The position numbers and the translations under genes were made by a program. A stretch of 64,000 nt of DNA, taken from PALSA-1316 sp964499365. GTDB taxonomy: Bacteria > Nitrospirota > Thermodesulfovibrionia > Thermodesulfovibrionales > UBA6898. Below, in pieces: positions 16,706 to 25,017 of this stretch. Location of the stretch: NCBI GenBank assembly GCA_964499365.1, contig CAZCKU010000008.1, positions 62,001 through 126,000 of the forward strand, written 5' to 3'. Position 1 is the stretch's first letter. The number at the start of each line of letters is the position of its first letter. The notes beneath the pieces were generated by a model that was not told the DNA's origin, ran no database searches, and worked only from the letters and a program-made list of their open reading frames with translations.

Positions 16706-18160
16706 TTGGAACTATACCACTACGGCATACATGAACTTCGCGGCATGCTCGACCGGCGCGAGGTCAGCTCAAAGGATATCGTCGATGCTGTCTTTAAGCG
16801 CATAGAGGCAGTCGAGGACCGCGTAAAGGCATATGTGACGGTGACGCAGGACGAGGCAGCGGTCATGAGCCGTCAGGCCGACGAAAGGATCGCGGCGGGC
16901 AATCCGGGTATGGTAACCGGCATTCCGATTGCGATCAAGGACAACCTCTGCACCAGGGGCATCAGAACCACCTGTTCGTCAAGGATCCTCGCACATTTCA
17001 TTCCGCCGTACGAAAGCTCGGTCACCAGCGCCCTGGCTGAACAGGCCTATGTCCTGACGGGCAAGACAAATCTCGATGAGTTTGCGATGGGATCATCAAC
17101 GGAAAACTCAGGGTTTCACACCACCCGTAATCCGTGGGATACCGGCCGCATACCAGGAGGGTCGAGCGGCGGATCTGCTGCTGCGGTGGCTGCAGGCGAG
17201 TGCATCGCGGCCCTCGGGTCTGATACCGGGGGGTCCATACGTCAGCCTGCGGCACTCTGCGGGGTCGTCGGGATGAAGCCGACATACGGACGGGTCTCGC
17301 GCTACGGGCTGGTTGCCTTTGCCTCCTCGCTGGACCAGATCGGCCCGATTACAAAAAGCGTGCGCGACACCGCGCTGCTCCTGAATATCATCTCGGGCAG
17401 GGACAGGAAAGACTCCACCTCTGCACCGGTGGACGCGCCAGACTTTACGGCCAACCTCGGACAGGACGTCAGGGGCCTGCGCATAGGAATCCCGAAGGAG
17501 TATATGATCGACGGGATGGACCCTGAGGTCGAGTCTGCCGTCAGGGGCGCCATCACACAGCTCGAATCCCTCGGGGCAATTCCGGTTGAAGTCTCCCTCC
17601 CCCACTCGGGCTACGCGGTCGCCACCTATTATCTGCTCGCCACGTCTGAGGCAAGCTCGAACCTCGCCCGGTATGACGGTGTTAAATACGGGTTCCGCGC
17701 CGAGGGAAAGGACCTCCTGGACATGTACATGAATACCCGGGCGCAGGGCTTCGGACCAGAGGTGAAGCGGCGGATCATGCTGGGCACCTACGCCCTTTCC
17801 TCAGGCTATTACGATGCCTACTACAAAAAGGCCCAGCAGGTGCGGACACTCATCAAGGACGACTTCGACAGGGCCTTCAGGGAGGTGGACCTGATCGTCA
17901 CCCCGACCACCCCAACCCCTGCCTTCAGGCTTGGAGAAAAAACAGACGACCCGCTCCAGATGTATCTGGCGGACATCTTCACCATCAGCGTTAACCTTGC
18001 AGGCGCCCCCGGGATCTCGGTTCCCTGCGGTTTTACCTCCGGGAATCTTCCGGTCGGACTGCAGCTTATCGGCAGACACTTCGATGAGGCGACCGTCCTG
18101 AAAGCAGCCTACGCGTATGAACAGTCGACGCCCTGGCATACACGGAGGCCAGCGCTATGA
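16706..18160 (+). CDS. gatA: Asp-tRNA(Asn)/Glu-tRNA(Gln) amidotransferase subunit A
   Basis: 484-aa amidase subunit that frees ammonia from glutamine and feeds it to GatB for amidation of misacylated tRNA. The amidase signature GGSSGGSAAAVAAGE and GSDTGGSIRQPA contain the cis-Ser and nucleophile Ser, and the catalytic Lys is in IAIKDNLC. The start is TTG at 16706 with GGAGG 6 nt upstream. The stop overlaps gatB by 4 nt (ATGA). gatC is not adjacent. Confidence 0.97.
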   Translation: MELYHYGIHELRGMLDRREVSSKDIVDAVFKRIEAVEDRVKAYVTVTQDEAAVMSRQADERIAAGNPGMVTGIPIAIKDNLCTRGIRTTCSSRILAHFIPPYESSVTSALAEQAYVLTGKTNLDEFAMGSSTENSGFHTTRNPWDTGRIPGGSSGGSAAAVAAGECIAALGSDTGGSIRQPAALCGVVGMKPTYGRVSRYGLVAFASSLDQIGPITKSVRDTALLLNIISGRDRKDSTSAPVDAPDFTANLGQDVRGLRIGIPKEYMIDGMDPEVESAVRGAITQLESLGAIPVEVSLPHSGYAVATYYLLATSEASSNLARYDGVKYGFRAEGKDLLDMYMNTRAQGFGPEVKRRIMLGTYALSSGYYDAYYKKAQQVRTLIKDDFDRAFREVDLIVTPTTPTPAFRLGEKTDDPLQMYLADIFTISVNLAGAPGISVPCGFTSGNLPVGLQLIGRHFDEATVLKAAYAYEQSTPWHTRRPAL

Positions 18161-19587
18161 GATATGAAGCGGTCATCGGACTCGAGGTCCACGCGCAGAT
18201 GCTGACGCAGACCAAGATATTCTGCGGCTGTTCAACCACCTTCGGCGCCGGACCCAATACGCAGACCTGCCCTGTCTGCATCGGCATGCCGGGCGTGCTC
18301 CCGGTCCTCAACAGCAGGGCCCTGGAATTTGCGGTCAGAACCGGCCTGGCGACAGGCTGCACCATTGCGCGCTACAGCCGGTTCGCGCGAAAGAACTATT
18401 TCTATCCCGACCTTCCAAAGGGCTACCAGATCAGCCAGTACGAGCACCCCATCTGCCTGGGCGGACATATTGATATTTCCGTTGACGGTGAAACGAAGAG
18501 GATCGGCATTACCAGGATCCACATGGAGGAGGATGCCGGAAAGAATATCCACGAGGGTGCCGGGAACTACAGTTTTGTCGACCTCAACAGGACCGGTGTC
18601 CCGCTTATGGAGATCGTCTCCGAACCTGACATCCGCAGTCCGAAAGAGGCGGCAGAATACATGAAGAAACTGCGGGCGATCCTGCGCTATCTCGGGGTCT
18701 GCGACGGCAACATGGACCAGGGCTCCCTCAGGTGTGACGCCAACGTCTCGGTCAGGCCTGTGGGACAGAAGGAGTTCGGCACCAGGGCGGAAGTGAAAAA
18801 TATCAACTCGTTCAGGTTTGTCGAAAAGGCGGTCGAGTACGAGATCCGAAGGCAGATCAGCGTCGTCGAAGACGGCGGGAAGGTGGTCCAGGAAACCAGG
18901 TTGTGGGACGCTGCAAAGGGAATAACCGAATCGATGCGCTCGAAGGAAGAGGCTCATGACTACCGGTATTTTCCGGATCCGGACCTTGTACCGGTCATCG
19001 CTGAACAGTCCTGGATAGAGGATATCAGGAGGTCCCTGCCGGAGCTGCCCGACACAAAGAAACAGCGGTTCACCGCGGACTACGGCCTGCCGGAGCACGA
19101 TGCGTCCCTGCTGACCGAGGAACGCGTGGTTGCGGATTGGTTCGAGGATGCGGTACGCGCCGGGGGACCGGCAAAAGCAGTCTCGAACTGGATGATGGGC
19201 GATCTGATGCGCGCCCTCAACGAGGAGAACCGGACGATCAGTGAGTGCCCGATAAAGCCGGCACAACTGGCCGGCATGATCAGCCTGATCGACAAGGGAA
19301 CGATCAGCGGCAAGATCGCAAAAACGGTCTTCGAAGAGATGTACCGGACAGGCAAAGACGCGGCAGTCATCGTGAACGAAAAGGGGCTGCTCCAGATCTC
19401 CGACTCATCCGAGATCGAAAAGGCGGTCGACGATGTCCTGGCACGGAGCCTCAAAGAGATCGAGCGCTACCGGGCAGGAGATGAAAAGCTGCTTGGCTTT
19501 TTTGTCGGACAGGTGATGAAGGTGACCAAAGGCAAGGCCAATCCCCAGATGCTGAACGAACTCTTGAAGAAAAAGCTCTCTTCGTAA
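18157..19587 (+). CDS. gatB: Asp-tRNA(Asn)/Glu-tRNA(Gln) amidotransferase subunit B
   Basis: 476-aa partner of GatA that phosphorylates and amidates Glu-tRNA(Gln) or Asp-tRNA(Asn). It begins with the GatB hallmark YEAVIGLEVHAQ, followed by zinc cysteines CGCSTTF and CPVCIGMPG, YFYPDLPKGYQISQY, and the YqeY-like tail ending near KGKANPQMLNELL. Length is normal. Translation is coupled to gatA. A weak terminator follows. Confidence 0.97.
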   Translation: MRYEAVIGLEVHAQMLTQTKIFCGCSTTFGAGPNTQTCPVCIGMPGVLPVLNSRALEFAVRTGLATGCTIARYSRFARKNYFYPDLPKGYQISQYEHPICLGGHIDISVDGETKRIGITRIHMEEDAGKNIHEGAGNYSFVDLNRTGVPLMEIVSEPDIRSPKEAAEYMKKLRAILRYLGVCDGNMDQGSLRCDANVSVRPVGQKEFGTRAEVKNINSFRFVEKAVEYEIRRQISVVEDGGKVVQETRLWDAAKGITESMRSKEEAHDYRYFPDPDLVPVIAEQSWIEDIRRSLPELPDTKKQRFTADYGLPEHDASLLTEERVVADWFEDAVRAGGPAKAVSNWMMGDLMRALNEENRTISECPIKPAQLAGMISLIDKGTISGKIAKTVFEEMYRTGKDAAVIVNEKGLLQISDSSEIEKAVDDVLARSLKEIERYRAGDEKLLGFFVGQVMKVTKGKANPQMLNELLKKKLSS

Positions 19588-19633
19588 TACCCGATAGACG
19601 CGTCAATTTTTACGGCCAGTATCCCCCCGTCTC

Positions 19634-19654
19634 AGGGGAAGACGCCCCTTTTTT
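19634..19654 (+). terminator. Weak intrinsic terminator after gatB
   Basis: Stem AGGGG/CCCCT with a 6-nt loop, then a run of Ts (19649-19654), 47 nt after the gatB stop and before tRNA-Ser. Confidence 0.5.
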
Positions 19655-19772
19655 CAAAATCAGGAGCCGCGCGGCTGCGACCCGCGCAGAACAAACGGAA
19701 CGCCGGCCCCTTTCAGGGACCTTAATTTGCAATAATCTTCGTTGATCGGTTAGAATTTGAGGCTGTTGATGC

Positions 19773-19862
19773 GGAGAGATGGCCGAGCGGCTGAAGGCGC
19801 ACGCCTGGAAAGCGTGTGTGGGATAAAACTCACCGAGAGTTCGAATCTCTCTCTCTCCGCCA
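19773..19862 (+). tRNA. tRNA-Ser (GGA)
   Basis: 90-nt class II tRNA. Acceptor GGAGAGA (19773-19779) pairs with TCTCTCC (19852-19858), followed by G and an encoded CCA. The anticodon arm CACGC-CTGGAAA-GCGTG gives anticodon GGA. There is a long variable arm, as expected for Ser, and the TTCGAAT T-loop. It reads UCC and UCU codons. It is not tRNA-Sec, whose anticodon would be UCA. Confidence 0.97.
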
Positions 19863-20143
19863 TAATTTTTCACAGAAAATAACAGTCATCATCACGTGCC
19901 GATACCCTGCTTCTGACCTGGCAGCGGTCGAAATCGACAGAACCCCTGTGATCTGAGGTCTTGATTGATAAGTTCTTTTTTCCCGTGCTATTTTACCCGT
20001 ATGCTGCAAAAGGTCCCTGTTATCAGACTCCTCTCGTCGACTGTCGAATTCATGCGGGTCGCCCGCACCGCAGAAGGTCAGGACGCCCTGCGCTCCGTGC
20101 AACCGCTCCGGAACAGACCGGCCCGGCCGTGACCTTGTCCGGT

Positions 20144-21847
20144 ATGCCGTCGCTGGTCTCCCCGCTCATCGCTGATGCCGAACTCCGTCTCGGACGGTCC
20201 CTGCAGTGGGTTTCTGCATCGCATTGGCGAAGCCTTGCCGCCCTGACCCTGCTGACTCTCTTCTGCTTTCTGCCCGGTCTCGCCGGTATTCCTCCGGTCG
20301 ACCGTGACGAGGCGCGCTTTGTCCAGTCGTCCAAGCAGATGCTCGAAACGCACAGCTATGTCGATATTCGCTTCCAGGAGGGCACCCGCTACAAAAAACC
20401 GATCGGCATCTACTGGCTGCAGGTAGCTGCAGTAAAGCTGACCGGCCAGGGGGCGGACGCCGGAATATGGGCCTATCGGCTGGTCTCGGTTGCCGGGGCA
20501 ATCACCGCGGTGCTGCTCACGTACTGGGTCTGCCTGCCGCTCTTTGGAAGCAGGGCCGGCTTCATAGCCGGGGCGCTGATGGCCACCTCGGTCATCCTCG
20601 TCACCGAGGCGCATTTGGCCAAAACGGACGCCGCGCACCTCGCCGCTGTCCTTCTGACCCAGGGCGGCTTGGCACGGGTCTATCTGTGGAGCGGGCCGGA
20701 CCGGCCTCCGGTCTCTGTCGCCCTACTCTTCTGGATCGGCCTTGGTCTGGGCTTCCTGATCAAGGGCCCTATCGTTATCATGGTGGCGGGGCTTGCCATC
20801 CTGGGCCTCATACTCGCTGCACGCCGGTGGCGCTGGGTGCTTAACCTGCGGCCTGCCATCGGACTGCCGGTCTCACTCGCCATGGTTCTTCCCTGGTTCG
20901 TTGCCATCCTTTCGATAGCCGGACGGGACTTCCTCGCAGAATCGGTCGGCAAGGATCTTCTCGGCAAGCTCGCAGCGGGGCAGGAAGGCCACGGTATGCC
21001 GCCGGGGACTCATTCCGCACTCTTCTGGCTGATCTTCATCCCCGGAGCCGCGCTGCTGCCGGCGGCCGCAAAATGGATCTGGCGTGAGCGCGGGACCCCG
21101 GCAGTCACGGTATGCCTGGCCTGGTTCATCCCGACCTTTCTGGTCTTCGAGATGGTGGTCACCAAGCTCCCCCACTACACCCTTCCGGCCCTGCCTGCCG
21201 TCGCCCTGCTCATCGGCGGAGCAACCGTCAGCAACGGCATAAGCACAGAACGGATCTGGGAACGGCTGCCGGCGGTCTTTACCGCAACCGGGATCACGCT
21301 CCTGACCGTCGCTGCCCTGGTTGTCCTCTCCCGGTTCGGGGGTGGTCTGCCATGGTCCTCCCTGCCTGCAGCTGCAGCAGTCGTTGTTTGTGCGTCGGCC
21401 GCTGCGGTCTCCTCACTAAAGCGGGCTCAGGTCCTCGCCCTTGCCCTTCTGGTCACAGGCTTCATTCCGCTTTATATTCTGATATTCGGCCTAACCATAC
21501 CGGCAGTATCTCAGTGGTGGCTGACGCCGCGGCTTGCAAACGCTGTCGGACTGATCTCACCGTGCGCGGCACCTCAGATCGCCTCGGCAGGTTATGAAGA
21601 AGCAGGACTCCTCTTCACCCTGGGGACAAAGACCAGGTTCGTCGACGGCAGGGGGGCAGCCGAGTTTCTGGCAGCTCCCGGATGCCGCATCGCCCTCGTC
21701 GACGATAAAAACGAGCCTGACTTTCTCGGGCAGGCGGCGCGTACCGGCCTCATCCTCGAAAAGCACGCCACGGTGGAAGGACTGAATATCGGCCAGGTCG
21801 GCATGCTGCATATCGGTATCTACACGAAGGCAGGAACACGCCCGTGA
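20144..21847 (+). CDS. ArnT/PMT-family lipid-linked glycosyltransferase
   Basis: 567-aa integral membrane GT-C glycosyltransferase with about 11-12 hydrophobic segments. The first outer loop holds the acidic motif VDRDEARFVQSSKQML expected at the active site, followed by RYKKPIGIYWLQ, both typical of ArnT-like sugar transferases that use polyprenyl-phosphate sugars. The frame is open from 19961 but the first 61 residues look non-coding, so I start at the ATG at 20144. It overlaps the next GT2 gene by 4 nt (GTGA). The likely acceptor is lipid A or another envelope glycan. Confidence 0.87.
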   Translation: MPSLVSPLIADAELRLGRSLQWVSASHWRSLAALTLLTLFCFLPGLAGIPPVDRDEARFVQSSKQMLETHSYVDIRFQEGTRYKKPIGIYWLQVAAVKLTGQGADAGIWAYRLVSVAGAITAVLLTYWVCLPLFGSRAGFIAGALMATSVILVTEAHLAKTDAAHLAAVLLTQGGLARVYLWSGPDRPPVSVALLFWIGLGLGFLIKGPIVIMVAGLAILGLILAARRWRWVLNLRPAIGLPVSLAMVLPWFVAILSIAGRDFLAESVGKDLLGKLAAGQEGHGMPPGTHSALFWLIFIPGAALLPAAAKWIWRERGTPAVTVCLAWFIPTFLVFEMVVTKLPHYTLPALPAVALLIGGATVSNGISTERIWERLPAVFTATGITLLTVAALVVLSRFGGGLPWSSLPAAAAVVVCASAAAVSSLKRAQVLALALLVTGFIPLYILIFGLTIPAVSQWWLTPRLANAVGLISPCAAPQIASAGYEEAGLLFTLGTKTRFVDGRGAAEFLAAPGCRIALVDDKNEPDFLGQAARTGLILEKHATVEGLNIGQVGMLHIGIYTKAGTRP

Positions 21848-22584
21848 CATCGGCCCGGAATTCCAGTCTGCCTCACGTGTCGGTGGTGGTCCCGGCCCGC
21901 GATGAAGCAGGCAATCTGGCCGTCCTGCTTCCGGAGATTGTCACAGTCCTCGGGGGCATACCGCATGAGATTATAGTCGTGGACGACGGCAGCACAGACA
22001 GGACAGAAGAACTCGTCAGGCAGATGGCTGACGGCAGCCTTGCGGTGAGCTGTATCAGACATGTCCAACCCCTGGGGAAGAGCGCTGCAATCATGACCGG
22101 AGTGCTTGCTGCAGCCTCGCCGCTGATCGTCACCCTCGACGGAGACGGACAGAACAACCCTGATTTCATCCCCGCTCTGCTCCGGGTTTTCGATGATCCC
22201 CGTGTCGGGCTGGTCGCGGGTCAGCGCGTCGCTCGAAAATCCTCCCTGCTCAAAAAGATCGGCTCGAGGACAGCCAACCATATACGCCGCACCCTCCTGC
22301 GGGACGATACCAGGGACACGGCCTGCGGGGTCAAGGCCTTCCGGCGTGAACCTTTTATCCGCCTGCCTTATTTCGAGAACATGCACCGTTTCCTCCCGGC
22401 GCTCTTCCTCGGCGACGGCTGGAGAATCACCCATATCGATGTGGTCGACCGGCCGCGAGGCCACGGCAGGTCCCACTACGGCATCCTCGACCGTCTGGCG
22501 GTAGGCATCCCTGATCTCCTCGGAGTCTGGTGGCTTCTTCGCCGCAGGCGTCGCAGCCCCTTCAGAATCGGTCGGCATTCATGA
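21844..22584 (+). CDS. GT2 polyprenyl-phosphate sugar synthase
   Basis: 246-aa GT2 glycosyltransferase of the dolichol-phosphate-mannose-synthase type. Motifs are VSVVVPARDEAGNL, IIVVDDGSTDRT, LDGDGQNNPDF (metal-binding Asp) and GVKAFRRE. It probably makes the polyprenyl-phosphate sugar used by the ArnT-like enzyme encoded just upstream. The start is GTG at 21844 inside the ArnT stop, and the stop overlaps the LAB_N gene by 4 nt. It lacks C-terminal membrane helices. Confidence 0.92.
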   Translation: MTSARNSSLPHVSVVVPARDEAGNLAVLLPEIVTVLGGIPHEIIVVDDGSTDRTEELVRQMADGSLAVSCIRHVQPLGKSAAIMTGVLAAASPLIVTLDGDGQNNPDFIPALLRVFDDPRVGLVAGQRVARKSSLLKKIGSRTANHIRRTLLRDDTRDTACGVKAFRREPFIRLPYFENMHRFLPALFLGDGWRITHIDVVDRPRGHGRSHYGILDRLAVGIPDLLGVWWLLRRRRRSPFRIGRHS

Positions 22585-22877
22585 TAACCGGCGATATCCT
22601 GTGGGTGGTGATCGGGTTCATCGGCCAGGCCATGTTCTCTGCGCGCTTCATGGTCCAGTGGATCGCCAGCGAACGGGCACGGAAAAGCGTCATTCCCCGC
22701 GCCTTCTGGTTCTTTTCTGTGGCCGGCGGTGTCGTGCTGCTCGCCTACGCCGTCTATCGCCGCGACCCGGTCTTCATCGTCGGCCAGGGCGCCGGCCTCC
22801 TCATCTATGGACGCAATATCTATTTCATCATGCGCGAGAAACGCACTCAGGAAAAAGCCTCGAAACCGGAACCGTAA
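22581..22877 (+). CDS. Lipid-A-disaccharide synthase N-terminal domain protein
   Basis: 98-aa small membrane protein of the LAB_N family with three hydrophobic segments. It shows GFIGQAMFSARFMVQWIASE, PRAFWFFSVAGG and GLLIYGRNIYF, all characteristic. The family is often found with ArnT/GT2 genes and is thought to help lipid-linked sugar handling. The ATG at 22581 overlaps the previous stop (ATGA), better than the in-frame ATG at 22530. Confidence 0.9.
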   Translation: MITGDILWVVIGFIGQAMFSARFMVQWIASERARKSVIPRAFWFFSVAGGVVLLAYAVYRRDPVFIVGQGAGLLIYGRNIYFIMREKRTQEKASKPEP

Positions 22878-22904
22878 GCGGAGGAGGAGGCAGGCGACTT
22901 ACGG
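22872..22904 (+). other. Inverted repeat after the LAB_N gene
   Basis: CCGTAAG (22872-22878) and CTTACGG (22898-22904), 7-bp arms with a purine-rich 19-nt loop, spanning the stop codon of the operon. No T-run follows. Confidence 0.3.
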
Positions 22905-23024
22905 GAGGGAGAATTTGTCCTGCAGTACTGAGTCCTCACTATGCCGGCCTGAAGCACCCCTCTCCAGAATATGTGTATACTATCTGAATCAATAATTGAG
23001 TTCAAGAAACGGAGATTTGAAACT

Positions 23025-23978
23025 ATGAAGATATCTGCTGCCAGGTTTTTTGCGATGCTTTCCATAATGGTCCTGATGAGCGTAACGGTGCTGGAGCTGC
23101 ATGCCGAGGCACGCGCAGGAGGCGGGCGCTCCTTCGGAAGCAGGGGCTCAAGGAGTTATTCTTCACCAAGCCGTTCGAATCCGCAACCAGCACCGTCGAG
23201 ACAGCAGGCAGCCCCGGTTTCACCGCAGCCATCCCAGCCCGGCGGCGGTCTTCTGCGCAGCATCGGCGGCGGCATCGTCGGAGGGCTGATCGGCGGCATG
23301 CTCTTCAGGAGCCTGGGATTTGCCGGCGCCGGCAGCGGGTTCGGGGGCGGCGGTATCGGCCTCTTCGAGATCCTCCTGATTGCGGGAATCGGCTATTTCC
23401 TTTACCGGATGGTCAGGCGTAACCGGGAGCAACGGCCGGCCTATCAGCAGGAGCCGTCATCTCCGGGCGGGTATACAGCGGGAACTATCCCCGCTGGCGC
23501 AGGTGGCTTTGGGGGCGACTCTGCCGAGGAGGACACTGACCGGGGCCTGGCCCACATCCGACAGATGGATCCGTCCTTCGACCTCTCCCGTTTTAACGAC
23601 AGCGTCACAGACATCTTCTTCAAAATTCAGGGCGCATGGATGAACAGGGACCTCGCTTCGATGGCAGGTCTCCTGACCGATGACATGCGGGGCATTTTCA
23701 GGGAGGACATCGATGCACATCTCAGTGAAAAGAAGACCAACCGGCTTGAAAATATTGCGGTCAGACAGGTCGAGCCTGTGGAGATCTGGCAGGAGTACGG
23801 CAAAGATTTTATCACGGTCCGGTTTTACGCCAACCTCCTCGACTATACGACAGACGATGCAACAGGGGCGGTCATAGCCGGAAGCAGGACCGAGCCGGTC
23901 AAGTTCGAAGAGTTCTGGACCTTCACCCGGCCTGTCGGGAACAACCCCTGGATGCTTTCGGCAATAGCTCAGGCGTAA
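23025..23978 (+). CDS. Tim44-like domain protein
   Basis: 317-aa protein. It has a signal-like N-terminus (about residues 1-28), a Ser/Pro/Gln-rich linker, a glycine-rich hydrophobic region (GGGIVGGLIGGMLF), one membrane segment FEILLIAGIGYFLYRMV, and a C-terminal Tim44-like fold (FFKIQGAWMNRDLASMAGLLTDDM, FITVRFYANLLDYTTD). Such proteins are inner-membrane anchored and widespread, but their bacterial role is poorly defined. GGAG lies upstream of the ATG at 23025. Monocistronic. Confidence 0.88.
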   Translation: MKISAARFFAMLSIMVLMSVTVLELHAEARAGGGRSFGSRGSRSYSSPSRSNPQPAPSRQQAAPVSPQPSQPGGGLLRSIGGGIVGGLIGGMLFRSLGFAGAGSGFGGGGIGLFEILLIAGIGYFLYRMVRRNREQRPAYQQEPSSPGGYTAGTIPAGAGGFGGDSAEEDTDRGLAHIRQMDPSFDLSRFNDSVTDIFFKIQGAWMNRDLASMAGLLTDDMRGIFREDIDAHLSEKKTNRLENIAVRQVEPVEIWQEYGKDFITVRFYANLLDYTTDDATGAVIAGSRTEPVKFEEFWTFTRPVGNNPWMLSAIAQA

Positions 23979-24086
23979 ACTCAGGTGCGCTGGCCGTACC
24001 CGGCCAGTTGCATTTACCCGTGTTACCTGCGAAAATGAGAGAAATGCCCGGCCTGGACTGAAGGGCGGACTATGCGGAGGATTACT

Positions 24087-25013
24087 GTGTTGAAGAAATT
24101 TCTTCTGTTGGCGCTTGTGCTTGCTGTTGCAGGGATTGCGGGCTGCCGGAGCGGCGAGCAGCCGAAGAAGATCAGCCTTGCGAAGAGGGAGCCGGCTTCA
24201 GTCGAAAAAGGGAAAGAGCAGGAGAGGCACCTGAGGATTGCGGTCGGCGGCATGATCACCCCGAAAGAAGGACTTGCCTACTACCGCCACTTTCTGGACT
24301 ATGTAGAAGAGAAACTCGGGACGAAGGTCGATTTTGTCGATCGGGAAGATTACGCCGAAATCAATGATATGATTAAAAAGGGCGCCCTCGATGCAGCCTT
24401 TGTCTGCAGCGGCCCCTATGTTGACGGACACCGGGATTTCGGCATGGAACTCCTTGCCGCGCCCCAGGCCTATGGCGAAACGGTTTATTACTCCTACATT
24501 ATTGTGGCCAGGAACCGTTCGATTGAGCGGTTTGAGGATTTACGGGGAAGGAGTTTTGCCTTTACTGATCCACTTTCGAATACCGGCAAACTGGTTCCTA
24601 CGTATATTCTGGCCCAGATGCATGAAACTCCTGATACGTTTTTCAGCACCTACATCTATACCAATGCTCATGACAAGTCGATCAAGGCCGTTGCCCAGGG
24701 GGTCATCGACGGCGCCGCCGTCGACAGTCTGATATGGGAGTATGCCAATCGAACCAATCCCGAATTCACGTCAAAAACAAAGATCATCAGAAAATCAGCC
24801 CCGTACGCAATACCACCGCTGGTCGTCTCGCGCACGCTGGACAGGAAGACAAAGGAGAGTCTCCGCAGCATTTTCCTGAATGCCCACCTCGATCCAAAGG
24901 GAAAAGAGATATTGCAGAAGATGATGATCGACAGGTTCGTTCCGATCGATGACAGCGCATACGATTCAATCAGGGACATGAAGACATGGCTCAGCAAACA
25001 AAAAAGACCGTAA
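24087..25013 (+). CDS. PhnD-like phosphate/phosphonate-binding lipoprotein
   Basis: 308-aa periplasmic solute-binding protein of the PhnD/SsuA type. The N-terminus is a lipoprotein signal with lipobox AGC. Core motifs are LRIAVGGMITPKEGLAYY, LDAAFVCSGPYVDG, GRSFAFTDPLSNTGKLVP and GVIDGAAVDSLIWEY. I place the start at GTG 24087, which has GGAGG 6 nt upstream, rather than the ATG at 24072. No ABC permease or ATPase is nearby; the next gene, 4 nt away, is a membrane diguanylate cyclase, so it probably serves as a sensor subunit. Confidence 0.88.
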   Translation: MLKKFLLLALVLAVAGIAGCRSGEQPKKISLAKREPASVEKGKEQERHLRIAVGGMITPKEGLAYYRHFLDYVEEKLGTKVDFVDREDYAEINDMIKKGALDAAFVCSGPYVDGHRDFGMELLAAPQAYGETVYYSYIIVARNRSIERFEDLRGRSFAFTDPLSNTGKLVPTYILAQMHETPDTFFSTYIYTNAHDKSIKAVAQGVIDGAAVDSLIWEYANRTNPEFTSKTKIIRKSAPYAIPPLVVSRTLDRKTKESLRSIFLNAHLDPKGKEILQKMMIDRFVPIDDSAYDSIRDMKTWLSKQKRP

Positions 25014-25017
25014 ACCG

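Noticed and set aside
19830..20102. Minus-strand ORF over the tRNA
   Set aside because: It is the antisense of tRNA-Ser and flank; such ORFs are common artefacts.
20000..20143. SRP RNA or other structured RNA
   Set aside because: The GGTCAGG-like bases are not in the SRP core context; no convincing fold.
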